From Tubulanus polymorphus (taxonomy: Eukaryota; Nemertea; Palaeonemertea; Tubulaniformes; Tubulanidae): DNA of 64,000 nt. A program made the position numbers and the translations under genes. The notes under the pieces were generated by a model. The model did no database searches. It was not told the DNA's origin and worked only from the letters and a program-made list of their open reading frames with translations. Below, one piece after another: positions 52,101 to 64,000 of this stretch; positions within the stretch are counted from its first letter, which is position 1; each line of letters opens with the position of its first letter. Location: the NCBI RefSeq assembly GCF_964204645.1, contig NC_134027.1, positions 4,700,485 to 4,764,484 of the forward strand, in the 5' to 3' direction.

Positions 52101-55100
52101 GATATCTCGCGCATGACTCAATATCACTCTGATTATCGATTAAAAAAAAATCAAAATACATGTACGTTCACTATACCAAAACATTGAACATATCAACGAC
52201 TATGAAATGTTTCTTTGGATATTGCACATAAATAACTTATCGAATCTCTTCCACTGAACCAAGAAAGGAAGGAACAAAACCGATAGTCGGTTTTGTAAAG
52301 AAGCTACTTCCTCGGGTCACAAGAGGAAATATTCTATGCAGCAGAGGAATTATTTCGTGGACAGATGTTACAGTAAACCCCTGTGGTTTAGAGAGGATTT
52401 TTATGAAGCAGTTATTTTGTTATTTCTTGTGGTAACCCGCTATCAATGAGTCATCTACCAGCATTATGCTACACCGTGCCCAACCACCATCAGCTGCAAT
52501 AGCTGCCGTTTTTCTCACAAAACTTCCAGAAATAATGTTTGTCTTGGCGATATAGTCTCCATATATAGGACAATGAATTGGGTTCTAAAGTGTTACGAAA
52601 AACTGTTAGGATACCGGGTAAGACTCGACACAGGTATAGAAACCATTTACTAACCATTTCCATAATGAGATGACCGCATACAGCGCATTTTTCAGCGGTT
52701 TGCTGGAACCCAGAATACTGGAAAAATATCAAGAGAAAAAAAAACACTTCGTTACTTCATGTTTGATACAAAAAAGTAATTAACTAAGGATTTGGAACCC
52801 AAATGTAAAGATATTATTGTAGGATTTTACTGGATAGGTCTTTAAGCTTTTTTTTCAAAATTAAGACATATCAGTATTCACAATATAATATTTGAGATAA
52901 TTCCAACATACTGAACATTTTTTCAAATGCGATCGATACAGAGAATATTCTAAAGAGACCATCTGATCTGCAATACACATATATATTACTCACTAAATAA
53001 TCCTCTTCGCAATACACTCGACCTTGAACGTTATAAAATGCTTTGCCGCGTAACGTTCGTCCTGAAAATAGAAAAATATCAATTACTGCCTATAACCGCG
53101 AGATAATGAATCGTTGCACAAGTTGTCTTTGTCCACCTGCATTATCCAAAAGCAGCTGCTTTAGAGGCTAATCTCGCTAAACTTACCACAAGAGCAGCAT
53201 ACAAAACAACTTGTATGATATAGATTTCCCATAGCTTGACACGCTTCATTAGTTCCGGTAACTTTTTCACCGCAAGTAAAACATTGGCCTGAAAAAAAAA
53301 ATGAAATGTCAGGGATGCGGAGGGAGTCGGAGGGGAAAGATATTTGATCATCAGCAATTCTCCAGTCACAAAGCATTAATTCTATCTTGAAGCAATAGGT
53401 CTATTATCTACTGCAGATGTATAAAACCTCTTGTTTATCTCCCAACTACTTTCTAAACTTTTATCATCGAGATAGATGTATGTACATGTTTTGATAGGAA
53501 TCGTTTAAAAATCAAGCCCGAGCCCATGTATAAATACGGGTGTTTCACACATATGTACTCATAATAGGCATACCAAAGTTTGAAATAATTGACATAGTTG
53601 ACCTTGTTTGACCAAATTCCAGATAGATTATTTCCAAACAAGACACAAGACACGGGCTTGCTAAATACACAATGCAAGCATGACTGACGAACAGGTATTG
53701 TGCAGCTTTTGTTAGAAATGTTGTAAATGCAAAGTTGGATTTCATTCAATTTGGAGTGAAAGAATATGCCGCAACAGTTCCCTATACATGACTCACACCG
53801 AGACACTATGGAAAGTACTTCTTTTCAAAAAAATAACTTATAACTTCTATTAGCAAAATATGACATTCAAATTAAACGCCCAGTCATGATAAAAAAACCT
53901 CTGGTCCTTGAAACACAACTGGAACCCGGATCAATCGGAATTTCTTATCAAGACTAATATCGAAGTTTTGTTGAACTAAGTCTTCCGAGTCTCAGCCAGT
54001 ATAAACAGATGATGTAATTAAATCAAGAAATAAACGTGACTCATGCTACTGTAAAGAAATGTCTCGCGTGTCATGACTGACAACTTAAAAATGTTCCCAC
54101 TCCAAATAAAAACTATTCCAGTGCCGAGTGAGGGCTACATATATATTCATAATAAACATGTAGCTCATACCTGTTTAGCCTATACTTTTTTAGCCTATAC
54201 TAATTTAGCCTATACTATACTTTACCATACCTATCATGGACCCTTTAGCAAAGCCTAATTCAGCTCAATGTGACCAAGGCTTTAGAAAGAAGATTGATGT
54301 AGCCTAAAGAGCTACCTGTTACACAAGCAAGTTTTATCATGTATATAACTGACTGGCTGAATAGGGTAGAACCTTGTTGACAAATATTTACACCGTTATC
54401 TAAGTACCGCGCTTATCTCATCTGTACTGTCTAGTACAGTTGAAAATAGGCAACCCACTAACTGCTATCATTGAAGTACCGACGAGGTTCGCATCGGTTT
54501 CGCATACTGCTCAGCATCCTAAAACTGAAACAGTCATTTCAAAGACTTTTCACACATAAAATATCAAAAAGACTCCTTACCAAAATAATCTCCTTGTGGG
54601 TTTCTTTCCATTTCATCTTCCAGTTCTTTTGTTAGCGCATCTAGTTTCTTCTCAGCCTCAGTAATTCCACCTCTGGGTGGAACAGGGGACATCACCAATG
54701 GTAATATATTCTTTTGAGTTTGATACTGACATCCAGGCTGGCTCATAGTCGTACAGGTAGACGGTGCCTGACACAGTTGAGGCTGTGCTATACATGTATT
54801 CGCTACATTTAGCTGAGGAAGAACTGGACTAGGTTCAGTATTATGTGGTCCGTGATATGGTGGCGGAGGTTCTAACGGTACATTCTGCTCGTCCGATGGT
54901 TTTTTACCCGGCGGAGTGCTCGATATTTTCATTTCACTCTCTAACTGCGCCGTCAAGGCCGCCAATTTCTTTTCTGCTTCGCTCGGCCCGGCAACCCGCG
55001 GCGGTACAGTCTCGTAATGCAACGGTAATTTGTACGAGCCGACATTACTCATCATTTGAACCGGATTCTGAACACTGCCATTTTGATGTCTTTGCGGTAA

Positions 55101-56345
55101 TAATCCCGACGGATTTTGTTGAAGCAACCCAACGGGAACCGGAGAACTGGATGTGCTTCCAGTCGACGGGCTATAACTAGAATAATTACTAAATGGAACG
55201 TCGCTATTGACCTGAGAGGATGGAGGCCTCACTTGCACCGGTACTTTCTGTCCTGTTTGTAGTATTTGTATATTACGATGACGGGCATCGTACGGAGGAG
55301 GGGGAGGCATGTGGTCCATATAATTACCGGCTGCGTTGTTCCCGTACAGAGCCATCTCGTAACCCGACGAAACGCTAGAACGCTGACTAGGAGGATAACG
55401 TTCTTGAAGGGGATTGATTAGACTCGTACGCGGACTCATGAACCGATCGTACGCCGGGTTATTCAACGCTAGACTACTACGAGGACTCGAATGTTTCGAA
55501 TCGATCGACGCGCCGCTGATACTCGACCTCGGACTAGCCCCGAGACTAGATCGCGGACTAGCGACGCGCATGTTTTCGTAAGGTAGAGACGTATTCGTGA
55601 TGCTGCTACGTGGACTGCAATTTTTCGAATCATATCCACCCGAATTCATCAACGGAATATTAACATACGGATACGGGGGAGGTGGTAACGATTTGTTATA
55701 ATTATCTCCGGCTATGACAGTGACAGGCGTGCCGATATTACCCGCACTGTGGTTACTACTCGTCACAGAGGAAGCATTCACGACGTGCTGCTTAGATTTT
55801 GAAGAATGGTCACTTTTATCCGAATCGGTGGCGTTTACTTTAATCGGAATCTGACGACAAGGTGAATTTCTAATCTCCATGTTTTTACCGCCGACTACGC
55901 CGATAACTTTCACTGGTTTCCCGCCGGTTGCGCTTGGACTACTATTACTACTGTTTAACTTATTCTTTTCAGCTCCAGATCCAGCACTTGACAGCAACAA
56001 TTCATCGACGAGACGCTGATCCTTACTTAAATAGCCCGGATTATAAACTGTCTTTGGAGTATAACGCTGTTCCCGTAGCTGTTTTAACTGCATCTGCTCC
56101 AGAAATAAATCCCGTTTGTCTGACATATCTTTACTGCTGTCATCATCAACATCGTTGACTTTTTTGTTGATGCCACCACCAGCAGTACCAGCAGCAGCAG
56201 CAGCAGTATCGTTACTACTGCAGTGACTGTCGACTGGAGACTGTGGGTTTGGCCACTGTTTCTGAGGTGTTGGCCCTTGAAATAAACTCAAATCTTCATT
56301 AAACCTATTAAGGCCCGAGTGGACATCGTCGTCGAACTCATTCAT
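49131..56345 (-). CDS. AJUBA: Ajuba/LIMD1/WTIP-family LIM domain protein
   Basis: Exons: 56345-54581, 53288-53187, 53061-52994, 52717-52655, 50558-50428, 50063-50012, 49923-49855, 49514-49131; 877 residues. The large first exon encodes a Pro/Ser-rich pre-LIM region ([20 protein letters not shown]) with SPRSS repeats, two PPPPY motifs, and two copies of an EAEKKL.ALT..LE.EM motif. Three LIM domains follow: LIM1 591-644 ([19 protein letters not shown]), LIM2 655-708 ([20 protein letters not shown], then [15 protein letters not shown]), LIM3 about 714-775 ([20 protein letters not shown]). Zn-ligand Cys/His/Asp are intact. [10 protein letters not shown] marks the Ajuba branch over zyxin/LPP. Family roles: adherens junctions, Hippo (LATS/Warts) inhibition, P-bodies. 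A 98-residue Ser/Pro/Gln tail ends ITDL, a possible PDZ ligand. Confidence 0.94.
49573..49742. mobile_element. 170-bp MITE with pogo/Tigger-like ends
   Basis: Inverted ends CAGCGGAATCTCGTTACAAC (left) and CAGTAGAACCTGGTTATAAC (right, reverse complement) are flanked on both sides by TA (49571-49572 and 49743-49744), the Tc1/mariner-superfamily target duplication. It lies in the last Ajuba intron. No transposase is encoded. Confidence 0.82.
51693..51832. repeat. Degenerate palindromic repeat (AGACTGGTCTTAAG-type)
   Basis: Within an Ajuba intron. Built from variants of GACCAG..CTTAAG and its complement, starting GGGGCCAGTCTATAATC and ending in GACTAGAACTGACC. The arms can fold on each other imperfectly, as in short palindromic MITE families of marine invertebrates. 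Confidence 0.45.
54174..54217. repeat. Short tandem repeat, 3 x TTTAGCCTATACT
   Basis: Three consecutive near-identical 13-16 bp units in the first Ajuba intron. Confidence 0.7.
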
Positions 56346-59218
56346 AGTGTTATAATGACAAGAATAGGTTTGATCTTACACAATATTTCAGACGCATATT
56401 TCAGCTAAACTTCTCCCCGACAAAACATAATGGCTGCTCGCGCATGAATATATCCTACATTGAACTATCCCCATACACTTTCCACATCTGCACGCGATAA
56501 AACATACATTTCATAATATTTTATCCACAATTGATTGGAATTACATTGTTCACAGCAATAAATATCTGATTTCACTACAGATTTTTTCTACTTAAAGAAA
56601 GGTCTATAATGAGCGAGTAGGTATACAAATATTTCTGAACCCGGAAATGTTGTTAGGCTCATGAATGTTGTTCTGCTATTTTTTCTCATTTTCGATGCTT
56701 TTGATCAGGATTTTGTATTTTTCCATCGATAATTTATCAATTCGTCATGAAGGATATCAATAATACATTATGAGATCCCATAGACACTGTATGGTGCATT
56801 AATAACGTTGCTGCTTGTTCGAAACGCTTCGATAAAAGCAAAATTATGACAAAATGTGTATTTACACAGTCGGTTGATAGATGGCGCTAATTGCTACATC
56901 AGCTGTACATTCTTGGTTCGAATCCCGATATTCATTTTGTTGTTAACTTATGTCAATAGATGTCAGCACTGTAGATTCGGACTCGTTGTGTGTGTGTGGG
57001 TGATGCCATCATTAAATGTTCGACTTGTCATGTCCGTAAAATGTGAGTTTCAGTTAATTGTAGACTATATATGATCTAAAATGGTTAAAAATGCACCACC
57101 ATCATGCATGATACACTGACAGTACTCGTACATTTGATTGACGGCTACCGGATGAAATTTTGTTGTGGATCTAGATGTTCCATTCTTTTTTCTCTCGTCC
57201 GCGATCGAGGTCAGAGGTTCTCTCAGGTTGGCAGGTTCCCGTCGGCCAACCTTTTTAGGCCAATTTGACGTGAAATAGCAAGTTACCTATTCTATCTACT
57301 GAAGTCAAGAGAAGGAGAGATAAAGATATGTTATGATGGGATGATAACTCTAGTCTTATGTCATAGGATTAGCGATTAGAAAGCAGCACTGCCATTTGCC
57401 TTGCCATCCATGATTATGCAACCACATCAAACTAGTACGGAACTAATTATCAGTTTGAATACGAGACTTGTTACGGTCCCCTACAACCTGTTGTTTGATG
57501 AATTAGACTAGTACAGACCTAACTTAACAGCCGTAACTTAACTATCAATCATGCTATCAAGAACGAGACCGCTTCAATTAGTCTGTGGTTAAGTTTTTAC
57601 CATTGCCTGTCCGTCCATGTCTTATCGCCAGGGCTGCATGATAACCCAATAAAAAGACATCAGATATGTTTATCACAAAGTAGAAAATGTGTAATTGATA
57701 TGAACAGATTACGCCAGTTGCTAGTGTACAGTTAAATTCCACAAACAAATTTTTGGCCTACATTTTTTGATAACACTTAAAAAATAAGTGAAAGTAGATT
57801 TACTGCCATGAAGGTGAATTATTGTTCGTTTTGGCAAACATACATTACGGTAATGCTCAATTGGGTCGTCACTGTTCTAGAAAGTTCAGGTCTAATAGTT
57901 GGCTGAATAGCTTTTTATGTTGTTTAACTGGTTGATTCATAGAGCGAAACCATGTTCCATATTTAGGATGAAGCTTTATTAATCAGTTAATTGAATGGAT
58001 TTGATGAGTTGATCGGTAACTTGGGTTCCGGATCGAGGGTTCTTCAATGCTAGACTGTAATTCGAATGAAAGAACAGGCCAATCCTGCTAGTATGTTTAC
58101 ATAATTCCTAAACTTTTTATTTGGATTGTTACCTGCAAATTTATTACTTTCAAAAATAGCTTGTTCCACATGAGTGAAAACAAGGTCAAATGTATGTACT
58201 TTTTACGCACGTGTAAGGACGAAGAAATGCTTAATGCAAGTATTATTCAACTTAAGTGAATTTCATTTGTTGATTTTCTAGTCATTGCACATGAAGGTGA
58301 GACACTTTGGCTGGTAAATCTATAATATCAAATAAAGAATTCTGCTCGATATTCATGAACAAAGTTGCGAATATTTCGTTTGGACATTTTTCATTTGAAT
58401 AAAGGTCTTTATATATTTCAAATTCTTGTTATTGCAAATCTTGTCAGCACGAATGAAATCTTCATACCAGTATTTCACATATTATGTATTATCAAAGTGT
58501 GGATTGATATTTCTGAACCAGGGGATCTCTGGAAATCATCATAATAAACATGTTTGAGTTCATAGAAAAAGTGGAATATTTCTATTTTCTGTGTATTGGA
58601 CAAAACATGGTGAATGCCGGTATGGCAATTTTCAGTATCGGTACTAGAAATTTCTAACCAGTTATAATTCTTATCTAATCACACGTATTGTGACCTGAAC
58701 TGTATATTATTCTCTAGCCAGGAATCGTTGCTCAACATGTGATCACTATTGATTTCTGATATGTGATTGATGATATTTTTAGAAGAATGATTTTCAATTT
58801 AGAATTGCCCCATCTGTCGAAGTCCACGTATAGTGTGTATTTGACATCTTCAATGTACTTTAATTAGCTTTCAACAATAATTCGAAAGAACAACAGCTTT
58901 CTATTATTGATTTTATCGAATTTTTTTCGAATTATTGTATCATTGGCTTTACACTGTTCATGTCATTGACGTCAGCATTTTAATCATATTATTTTCATTT
59001 TAATCATACATTCTAATATCGCAGTTAAAACTGGTTTACCAGGCACCAGGTAAATTTATGTTCAATTGATTCAATTTGATATCAATTCGTGTGGCTTTTT
59101 CAGGTTGATTCAAACATTTCAAGTCGACAGGAACAGTTCAGAAAGTAGGCGAAGAAGGAATGCTGTATTTGATATACTTAGAGTGTGACAACTTCTGATT
59201 TGGGGAGCAGCTGAAAAC
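56346..59218. other. Divergent intergenic region between Ajuba and OSGIN genes
   Basis: The two genes point away from each other, so both promoters should lie here. No coding exon is supported. A tRNA-like SINE head is at about 56860-56930. Confidence 0.4.
56860..56930 (+). mobile_element. Possible tRNA-derived SINE head
   Basis: CAGTCGGTTGATAGA (A-box-like, 56867-56881) is followed by GGTTCGAATCC (perfect B box, 56915-56925). There is no foldable full cloverleaf, so a tRNA-derived SINE or pseudogene is more likely than a working tRNA. The body to about 57060 is not assignable. Confidence 0.4.
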
Positions 59219-61562
59219 ATGAAGAATGTAGACATTACAACTACTGATGTAATAATCATAGGTAAAATAAAAAAGCATCTGAAGTTATTTCTGTGAGTTA
59301 CAAATTCTCTACAATATATATATCTATTATTTTCAGGAAATGGTCCTTCAGCCATAAGTTTGTCTTACTTATTGTCTGGAAATTGGCCTTATTACAATGG
59401 AAATCCTGTCCCAAATGAATATTTACAGTATAAATTAGATGAATCAAACCTAGAGAATGTGTCAATTATTGAACAGGTAATGTTGTGGAGTTTTAAGGTG
59501 TTTCGACTTTTATGAATTTCAATCAGTACTCTGGAAGATATCTAAATTGAATGTTGTAGGATCTGGAATATTTGGCTGAAGGTCTGGAAGGTAGATCAAC
59601 CAACCCTATAGCGCTGTTATTTGACACATTGTATCACCCTAATGCTGATCTGGGAATGGAAGACCCATCTGCTGTAACATGGAAACATGATTCTAGTCAT
59701 ATTATCAACCACATGGTGCTCGGTAAAGGGCCTCCGGGTGGTGTTTGGCAGGTAAGGGATCATTGCTGATGAAATAGTCTTTTCATTTTGTGACATACCG
59801 GTAGTCGAACCTAAGCTATTGATAATTTTAAAGTAGAAAAAAATCTGTGTGCATCTATTTTTGCGTCCTTCATTTCAAGTCAATCAATATGCGGATGACT
59901 ACATCACTTAGTCTTAACGGGCACTTTGTAATTGTTTTACCTGCCGATCTGTCTAAATCATCATTCTGACTCGATTAAGCCATATGATATGATATCTTGC
60001 TCAGAAATTTTAATTGTAGTTGAGTAACACGGTCTAGTTGAGTTTCATGAACTTATATGAAATTCAATTTGATTTTTTCAGCAAAAAAATCAAGCCCAAA
60101 TTCTATTCAATTTTATTTAGCATAAATTGTAGGGAAGAAATTAACCTGAATTACTTGTCGTCATTCCTGCCACATCCACTGTCAACGAAAAATGCGTAAA
60201 AAATATTATGACATCACGACTGAATCTTCGAGGCCCATGTTCATTTCTGTTTACAAAAATTTGAATTTGCTCGATTTCAGACTCTCGAAGGAGGAATACA
60301 GACTGTGAGCCTCGGAAACTGGATGGAACTACCTGACATGCCATTTAAAGAATGGAGTACACAATATAGGAAGTAAATAGGTTTTTGTTTTGAGTTTTCT
60401 ATGTAAACCGAGCAACCGCATGTACCGGGTAGATATGTTGTCATTTAGTGTGCTTGAAATTTATACCTGCCGGTAATTACCTCACTGATTACAATTACAG
60501 CAAATCATATTCTGCTATTATTATTTTTGCAGATCTCGTGACTTGGTTGATGGTAAAAACATAATTTGGAACAACGAATTTGCGAGCACCGACGAAGTGG
60601 GACAGTATTACATGGACTATATAAAAAACAAAGGCATTAGCAATAGGTTTTATAGTTTTCACACGGTAACATCCGTGTGTAAAGTGCAGGATTCTAAGAG
60701 GCTAGTAATAGATGGTGAGAATGGTGAAATTACTGGAGATATCAATGTCGATAAGAACTTCATTTGGGAAGTGTGCGGACAGAAAATCGTTATACATAAC
60801 TGTGATAAAGATCCGGAAATCGAAGATTTCTGTTATCGCGCGATGAACGTCGTTCTGGCGACCGGTTCGAGCGATACTCCCAATCGACTGGAGATCGTCG
60901 GTGAAAATCTTCCGTTCGTGATGCATTCGATGAAAGAGCTCGAACATCAGATCATCGATGGTTCCAATACGAGATCGTCGTCGGAGTCGGTAGTCGTCAT
61001 CGGAGCTGGGTTAACGGCTGCTGATGCGGTTTTGTACTCGCTCGAAGCGAAATTGAATGTGATACACGTGTTTCGACGAGAGGCGAACGATCCGATGCTT
61101 ATTTTCAACAAACTACCTATGAGCATGTACCCTCAGTATCACCGAGTTCATCGTTTAATGCGAGGTATTGAATCTTCAGATCGATACACACCTTACGCGA
61201 ACTGTAAAGTAAATGATATTCTGCCGGATGGAAGGATTGTTCTAACAAGTGAAGATTCCTGTGATATAATGTTAGAAGTATCTCATGTGGTCGTGACAAT
61301 CGGCGCGAGACCAAATCTTTCATTTCTGAATAACGAAGGCAGAAATCTTGGTATCGTGCCCGGTGATCTTATAGACAGTAAAAACAACTTGATTGACATT
61401 GATCTGATTTCTTACGAATCCGTGAATGAACCTGGTTTATTTGCAATCGGACCACTAGTCGGGGATAACTTCGTTCGTTTTCTGTTGGGTGGTTCCCTCG
61501 CAATTACCAGTCACCTGTGGAAGAATCGCAGGTTGCCGGTCGGGAGAATTACCACACTCTGA
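59219..61562 (+). CDS. OSGIN: OSGIN-family (oxidative stress-induced growth inhibitor) FAD/NAD(P)-binding protein
   Basis: Exons: 59219-59261, 59337-59476, 59560-59751, 60281-60372, 60533-61562; 498 residues, similar to vertebrate OSGIN1/2. The N-terminal dinucleotide-binding motif VIIIGNGPSAISLSYLLSG spans the first intron. LGKGPPGGVWQ and SLGNWMELPDMPFKEW are family blocks near 115-150. A second Rossmann motif, VVVIGAGLTAADAVLYSL, lies near 310, and ATGSSDTPN and VVTIGARPN are typical flavoprotein turns. The C-terminus has LFAIGPLVGDNFVRFLLGG. OSGIN proteins are p53/NRF2-responsive in vertebrates, linked to growth arrest and related to flavin monooxygenases. The substrate is unknown. The start context AAAACATGA is good and no earlier in-frame ATG is evident. 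ATTAAA at 61614 is a possible poly(A) signal. Confidence 0.93.
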
Positions 61563-61619
61563 TGCGGAGACCAGATAATAAGTTTAAAACCCATTGTGTA
61601 TAGAATTTAAGAGATTAAA

Positions 61620-63244
61620 AACAAATTTGATTGATCAAGAATTAAAATCAAAGTACCGGGTACTCGATGTTTCAAACTCTCACTATAGAGATCATCGTCA
61701 GGTGTGAGGGAATAACTAGAAATTGGGGGGGGGGAGTTACAGTGGAGAACAAGGAATTCTATGAAGAAAAGTCGTATTCAAATTTTTCCTCATATCTGAG
61801 TAACGATTAATTAGAGCGGATTATTAGAGGAATAGATAATTTCAACTTAATTAAAGTTGAATCGCTCATCAGTGTTCCAAACATGATTGGCTACGCTTCT
61901 AGCCAGTTTTTGGTTTATCATGTCTTTTATGTGTTCCGAAATTCGAGTTTTTAAATCGCAACCAATTCTGTATATAGCGGGTTTTAAACTTATTACGTTA
62001 CCGGTTATTGTATGAAATATAAAATGAATAGCAGGTATTAGAGATCTGGATCCGAGCCTCAACCATAACACAAGAGTCACGTACTCTATCAATGTTACAA
62101 CATTTCAGGAAACTTTTTTGCCTAGGGTACCTTATATAATTACAGGTAGAGTAAATTGTTATGGCATTTAACATTTTTAGTCTCGTTATAGCTGAAGATT
62201 ATTTTCGGTTTCATCTATAGCATTCAATTTATTGTTAGAAGAACTCAAATTGTGTGGCCAGTTGTTTGCCTCTTTCCACCACCATTGCACAATCATTACC
62301 TTTGATGGGAAAAAAACACTTATGGAAACAATTGACAAATATGTTCATTTGTGCAATGCATCTTTTGAAGGCTTATATCTATATATATTCTCTGCATTCC
62401 ATTGTCCACTATTGCTGTTAAAATATTTGTTATATGGTATCAATTTGCACAATCGATTGCTTTCTGATTTTGAATTCACCTTTTTGTCCATCCTCCCTCG
62501 GCAGGTATTCAAACCGGATCACATCGACATTGTGTTTGTAGCGTTTATTATCATCGTATTTACATTATTTTATTGTTTTCTATCTTCCTTGAAAATTAAT
62601 GGAATGTGTTTTGATTTCATTTATTCTAGCGTAATTTATAAAATAGGCATTTTTTAGGCATTATTGCATAATATGACGCAAGTTGATATTTTAAGTGTAC
62701 GTGCATAAATGTAATAAAAAGTGAATTATCTAGCGTGTTCTATGAAATTATCAGAATCACTTAACACCCATTTGTCCATTTATCTGAAGTTTATTGAATG
62801 ATTATGGATAAGAATTGTACGGCATAGAAAACAAATTCAAGGACTTGGACTTTGTCAAAAATAGATGTATTTTTGACATGATGCACAACGCGAAACGAAT
62901 TTACTACATTTTTCATTTATTTAAGCATCTTTGGATGGAATGATGATGACTGTGCTAATCCAGAGTGTTGAAATTTTTATAAACTTGAATTATTTTTTCA
63001 ACTAGTAAGAGAGAAAACTAGTAAGAATGAAACAGGTATCAAGTTCATGGTAAAGCGTTTTCCCAACAATAAATAATACAGTTGTACATAGAGGTACTGG
63101 TATGTACTTCCCTAGTTAAATGTATAGATTATGAAATTCATTAGAGTCACAGATACCGATATTCTAATCATACCCTGGTAGATTTAGATTTTAAATCCTA
63201 AATATTATGTCATATGATTGTTAGTTAAATTGTAGTATAGAATT
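61620..63244. other. Downstream flank of OSGIN
   Basis: AT-rich with no coding support. Open frames at 61847-62092 (-) and 62232-62657 (+) are Phe/Ile/Cys-rich chance frames. A G run is at 61723-61736. Confidence 0.4.
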
Positions 63245-63257
63245 AAACAATGGTCTA

Positions 63258-63643
63258 CTATTGGTAGAACACTATATCCGTGTTGACGCGATGAGGAGAG
63301 AATCCCACAATGATAATAAAAAGTCCGAAAATGAAACTTCGAGATAGTAGTTTATTTCAACGTTTCGACTATATCCTAATAGTCATAGGAAAATTAACGT
63401 AGAAACAGTTACACGCTATTTTAGCGTGTAACTGTTTCTACGTTAATTTTCCTTTAGTTTGTATCATCTCTGATTACTTGAATTAGTCTCTTTGTCTCTG
63501 GATTGTATATATATCTCATAATTTCTGTAGTATCTCATTATTCCTGAAGATGACTATTAGGATATAGTCGAAACGTTGAAATAAACTACTATCTCGAAGT
63601 TTCATTTTCGGACTTTTTATTATCATTGTGGGATTCTCTCCTC
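63258..63643. mobile_element. Foldback element with nested palindromes and 13-bp direct-repeat flanks
   Basis: A perfect 94-bp inverted repeat (63293-63386 and 63550-63643) encloses a perfect 32-bp palindrome with a TTT loop (63387-63418 and 63422-63453). AAACAATGGTCTA flanks the unit at 63245-63257 and 63644-63656, consistent with a target-site duplication, leaving 35 bases (63258-63292) as a unique left end. Each long arm carries GACTAT-6nt-ATAGTC-GAAACGTTGAAATAAA, a hairpin followed by GAAAC. It has no coding capacity. Confidence 0.8.
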
Positions 63644-64000
63644 AAACAATGGTCTAATATTTGATGTTATGTATGGTCATAATTATGATAGCACATTGCC
63701 TCATCCCTTTACAGTTTAATTTTTGGAACAGAAAATGGTTGCAGTATTGGCGATTTATGTTTTTAAGCTGTACGCTGTGTTAACCTGATAGGCTCATAAG
63801 GATGTTCTTTCCGGAAGGCTGTGTTAGAAGTGCAGATATTTTCTGAATTTTATAGTGATTTAAGTGAATAAATTTAGATAAAAGATATAAATGTGTGGAC
63901 GTTTTCCTTTCATGCATCGGATTCTTTTTATCCGAGGTCGTCACAACTAACAAAGCTAGTGTCTGCTACGATTGGATTGAGAGGTATTGAAGACTTGTTC

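Noticed and set aside
53142-53376. Two overlapping ORFs here as separate genes
   Set aside because: Only the 53288-53187 part is real (LIM1 exon of the Ajuba-family gene); the rest is intron.
54073-54258. ORF with repeated LAYT units
   Set aside because: It is the translation of a short tandem DNA repeat in an Ajuba intron.
56860-56930. Functional tRNA gene
   Set aside because: Boxes are present, but no acceptor or anticodon stem can be formed, so treated as SINE-like.
62232-62657. 141-codon plus-strand ORF
   Set aside because: Cys/Phe/Ile/Leu-rich chance frame in AT-rich DNA, no Kozak support or domain.

Overview
The window is metazoan nuclear DNA. Genes are split by GT-AG introns, introns and flanks are AT-rich, and there is a 5'-truncated LINE, several MITE-like elements and a Pol III tRNA gene. 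Gene content (G-alpha-o, Ajuba LIM protein, OSGIN, TPGS2, a eukaryotic PEP-synthase-like enzyme, a CUB/C-type-lectin/EGF receptor) fits a non-vertebrate bilaterian. A spiralian (mollusc, annelid or brachiopod type) is my best guess, with low confidence.

Layout. 1-338 (-): first coding exon of TPGS2. 862-1781 (+): last six exons of a PEP-synthase/rifampicin-phosphotransferase-like protein (mobile histidine domain). 5574-15457 (+): an 18-exon gene for a 2063-residue type I membrane protein with six CUB domains, two C-type lectin domains, three EGF domains, one membrane span and a Ser/Arg/His-rich tail of about 770 residues. 15830-16801 (-): an intronless class A GPCR. 17205-20264 (-): a two-exon secreted protein with about forty Ser-Gly dipeptides and a C-terminal beta-propeller-like domain, a candidate proteoglycan core. 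20647-23107 (-): a broken LINE. 27726-44815 (-): G-alpha-o. 49131-56345 (-): Ajuba/LIMD1/WTIP-family LIM protein. 59219-61562 (+): OSGIN-family flavoprotein. 63258-63643: a foldback element.

The G-alpha-o gene has a complete 354-codon reading frame over eight exons. It carries two alternative exon1-exon2 cassettes (44815/41385 and 39110/38548) upstream of shared exons, and a tRNA-Lys(CTT) gene lies between them. A 201-bp, phase-0, proline-rich candidate exon (31525-31725) lies in the intron that separates exons 3 and 4 and would fit there in frame.

The exon models were built by hand from splice consensus and phase continuity. All complete models close to a multiple of three. Nothing was searched against a database, so names rest on recognised family motifs. 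The region from 23.1 to 27.7 kb, the G-alpha-o introns and the 44.8-49.1, 56.3-59.2 and 61.6-64 kb intervals show no convincing protein-coding genes.
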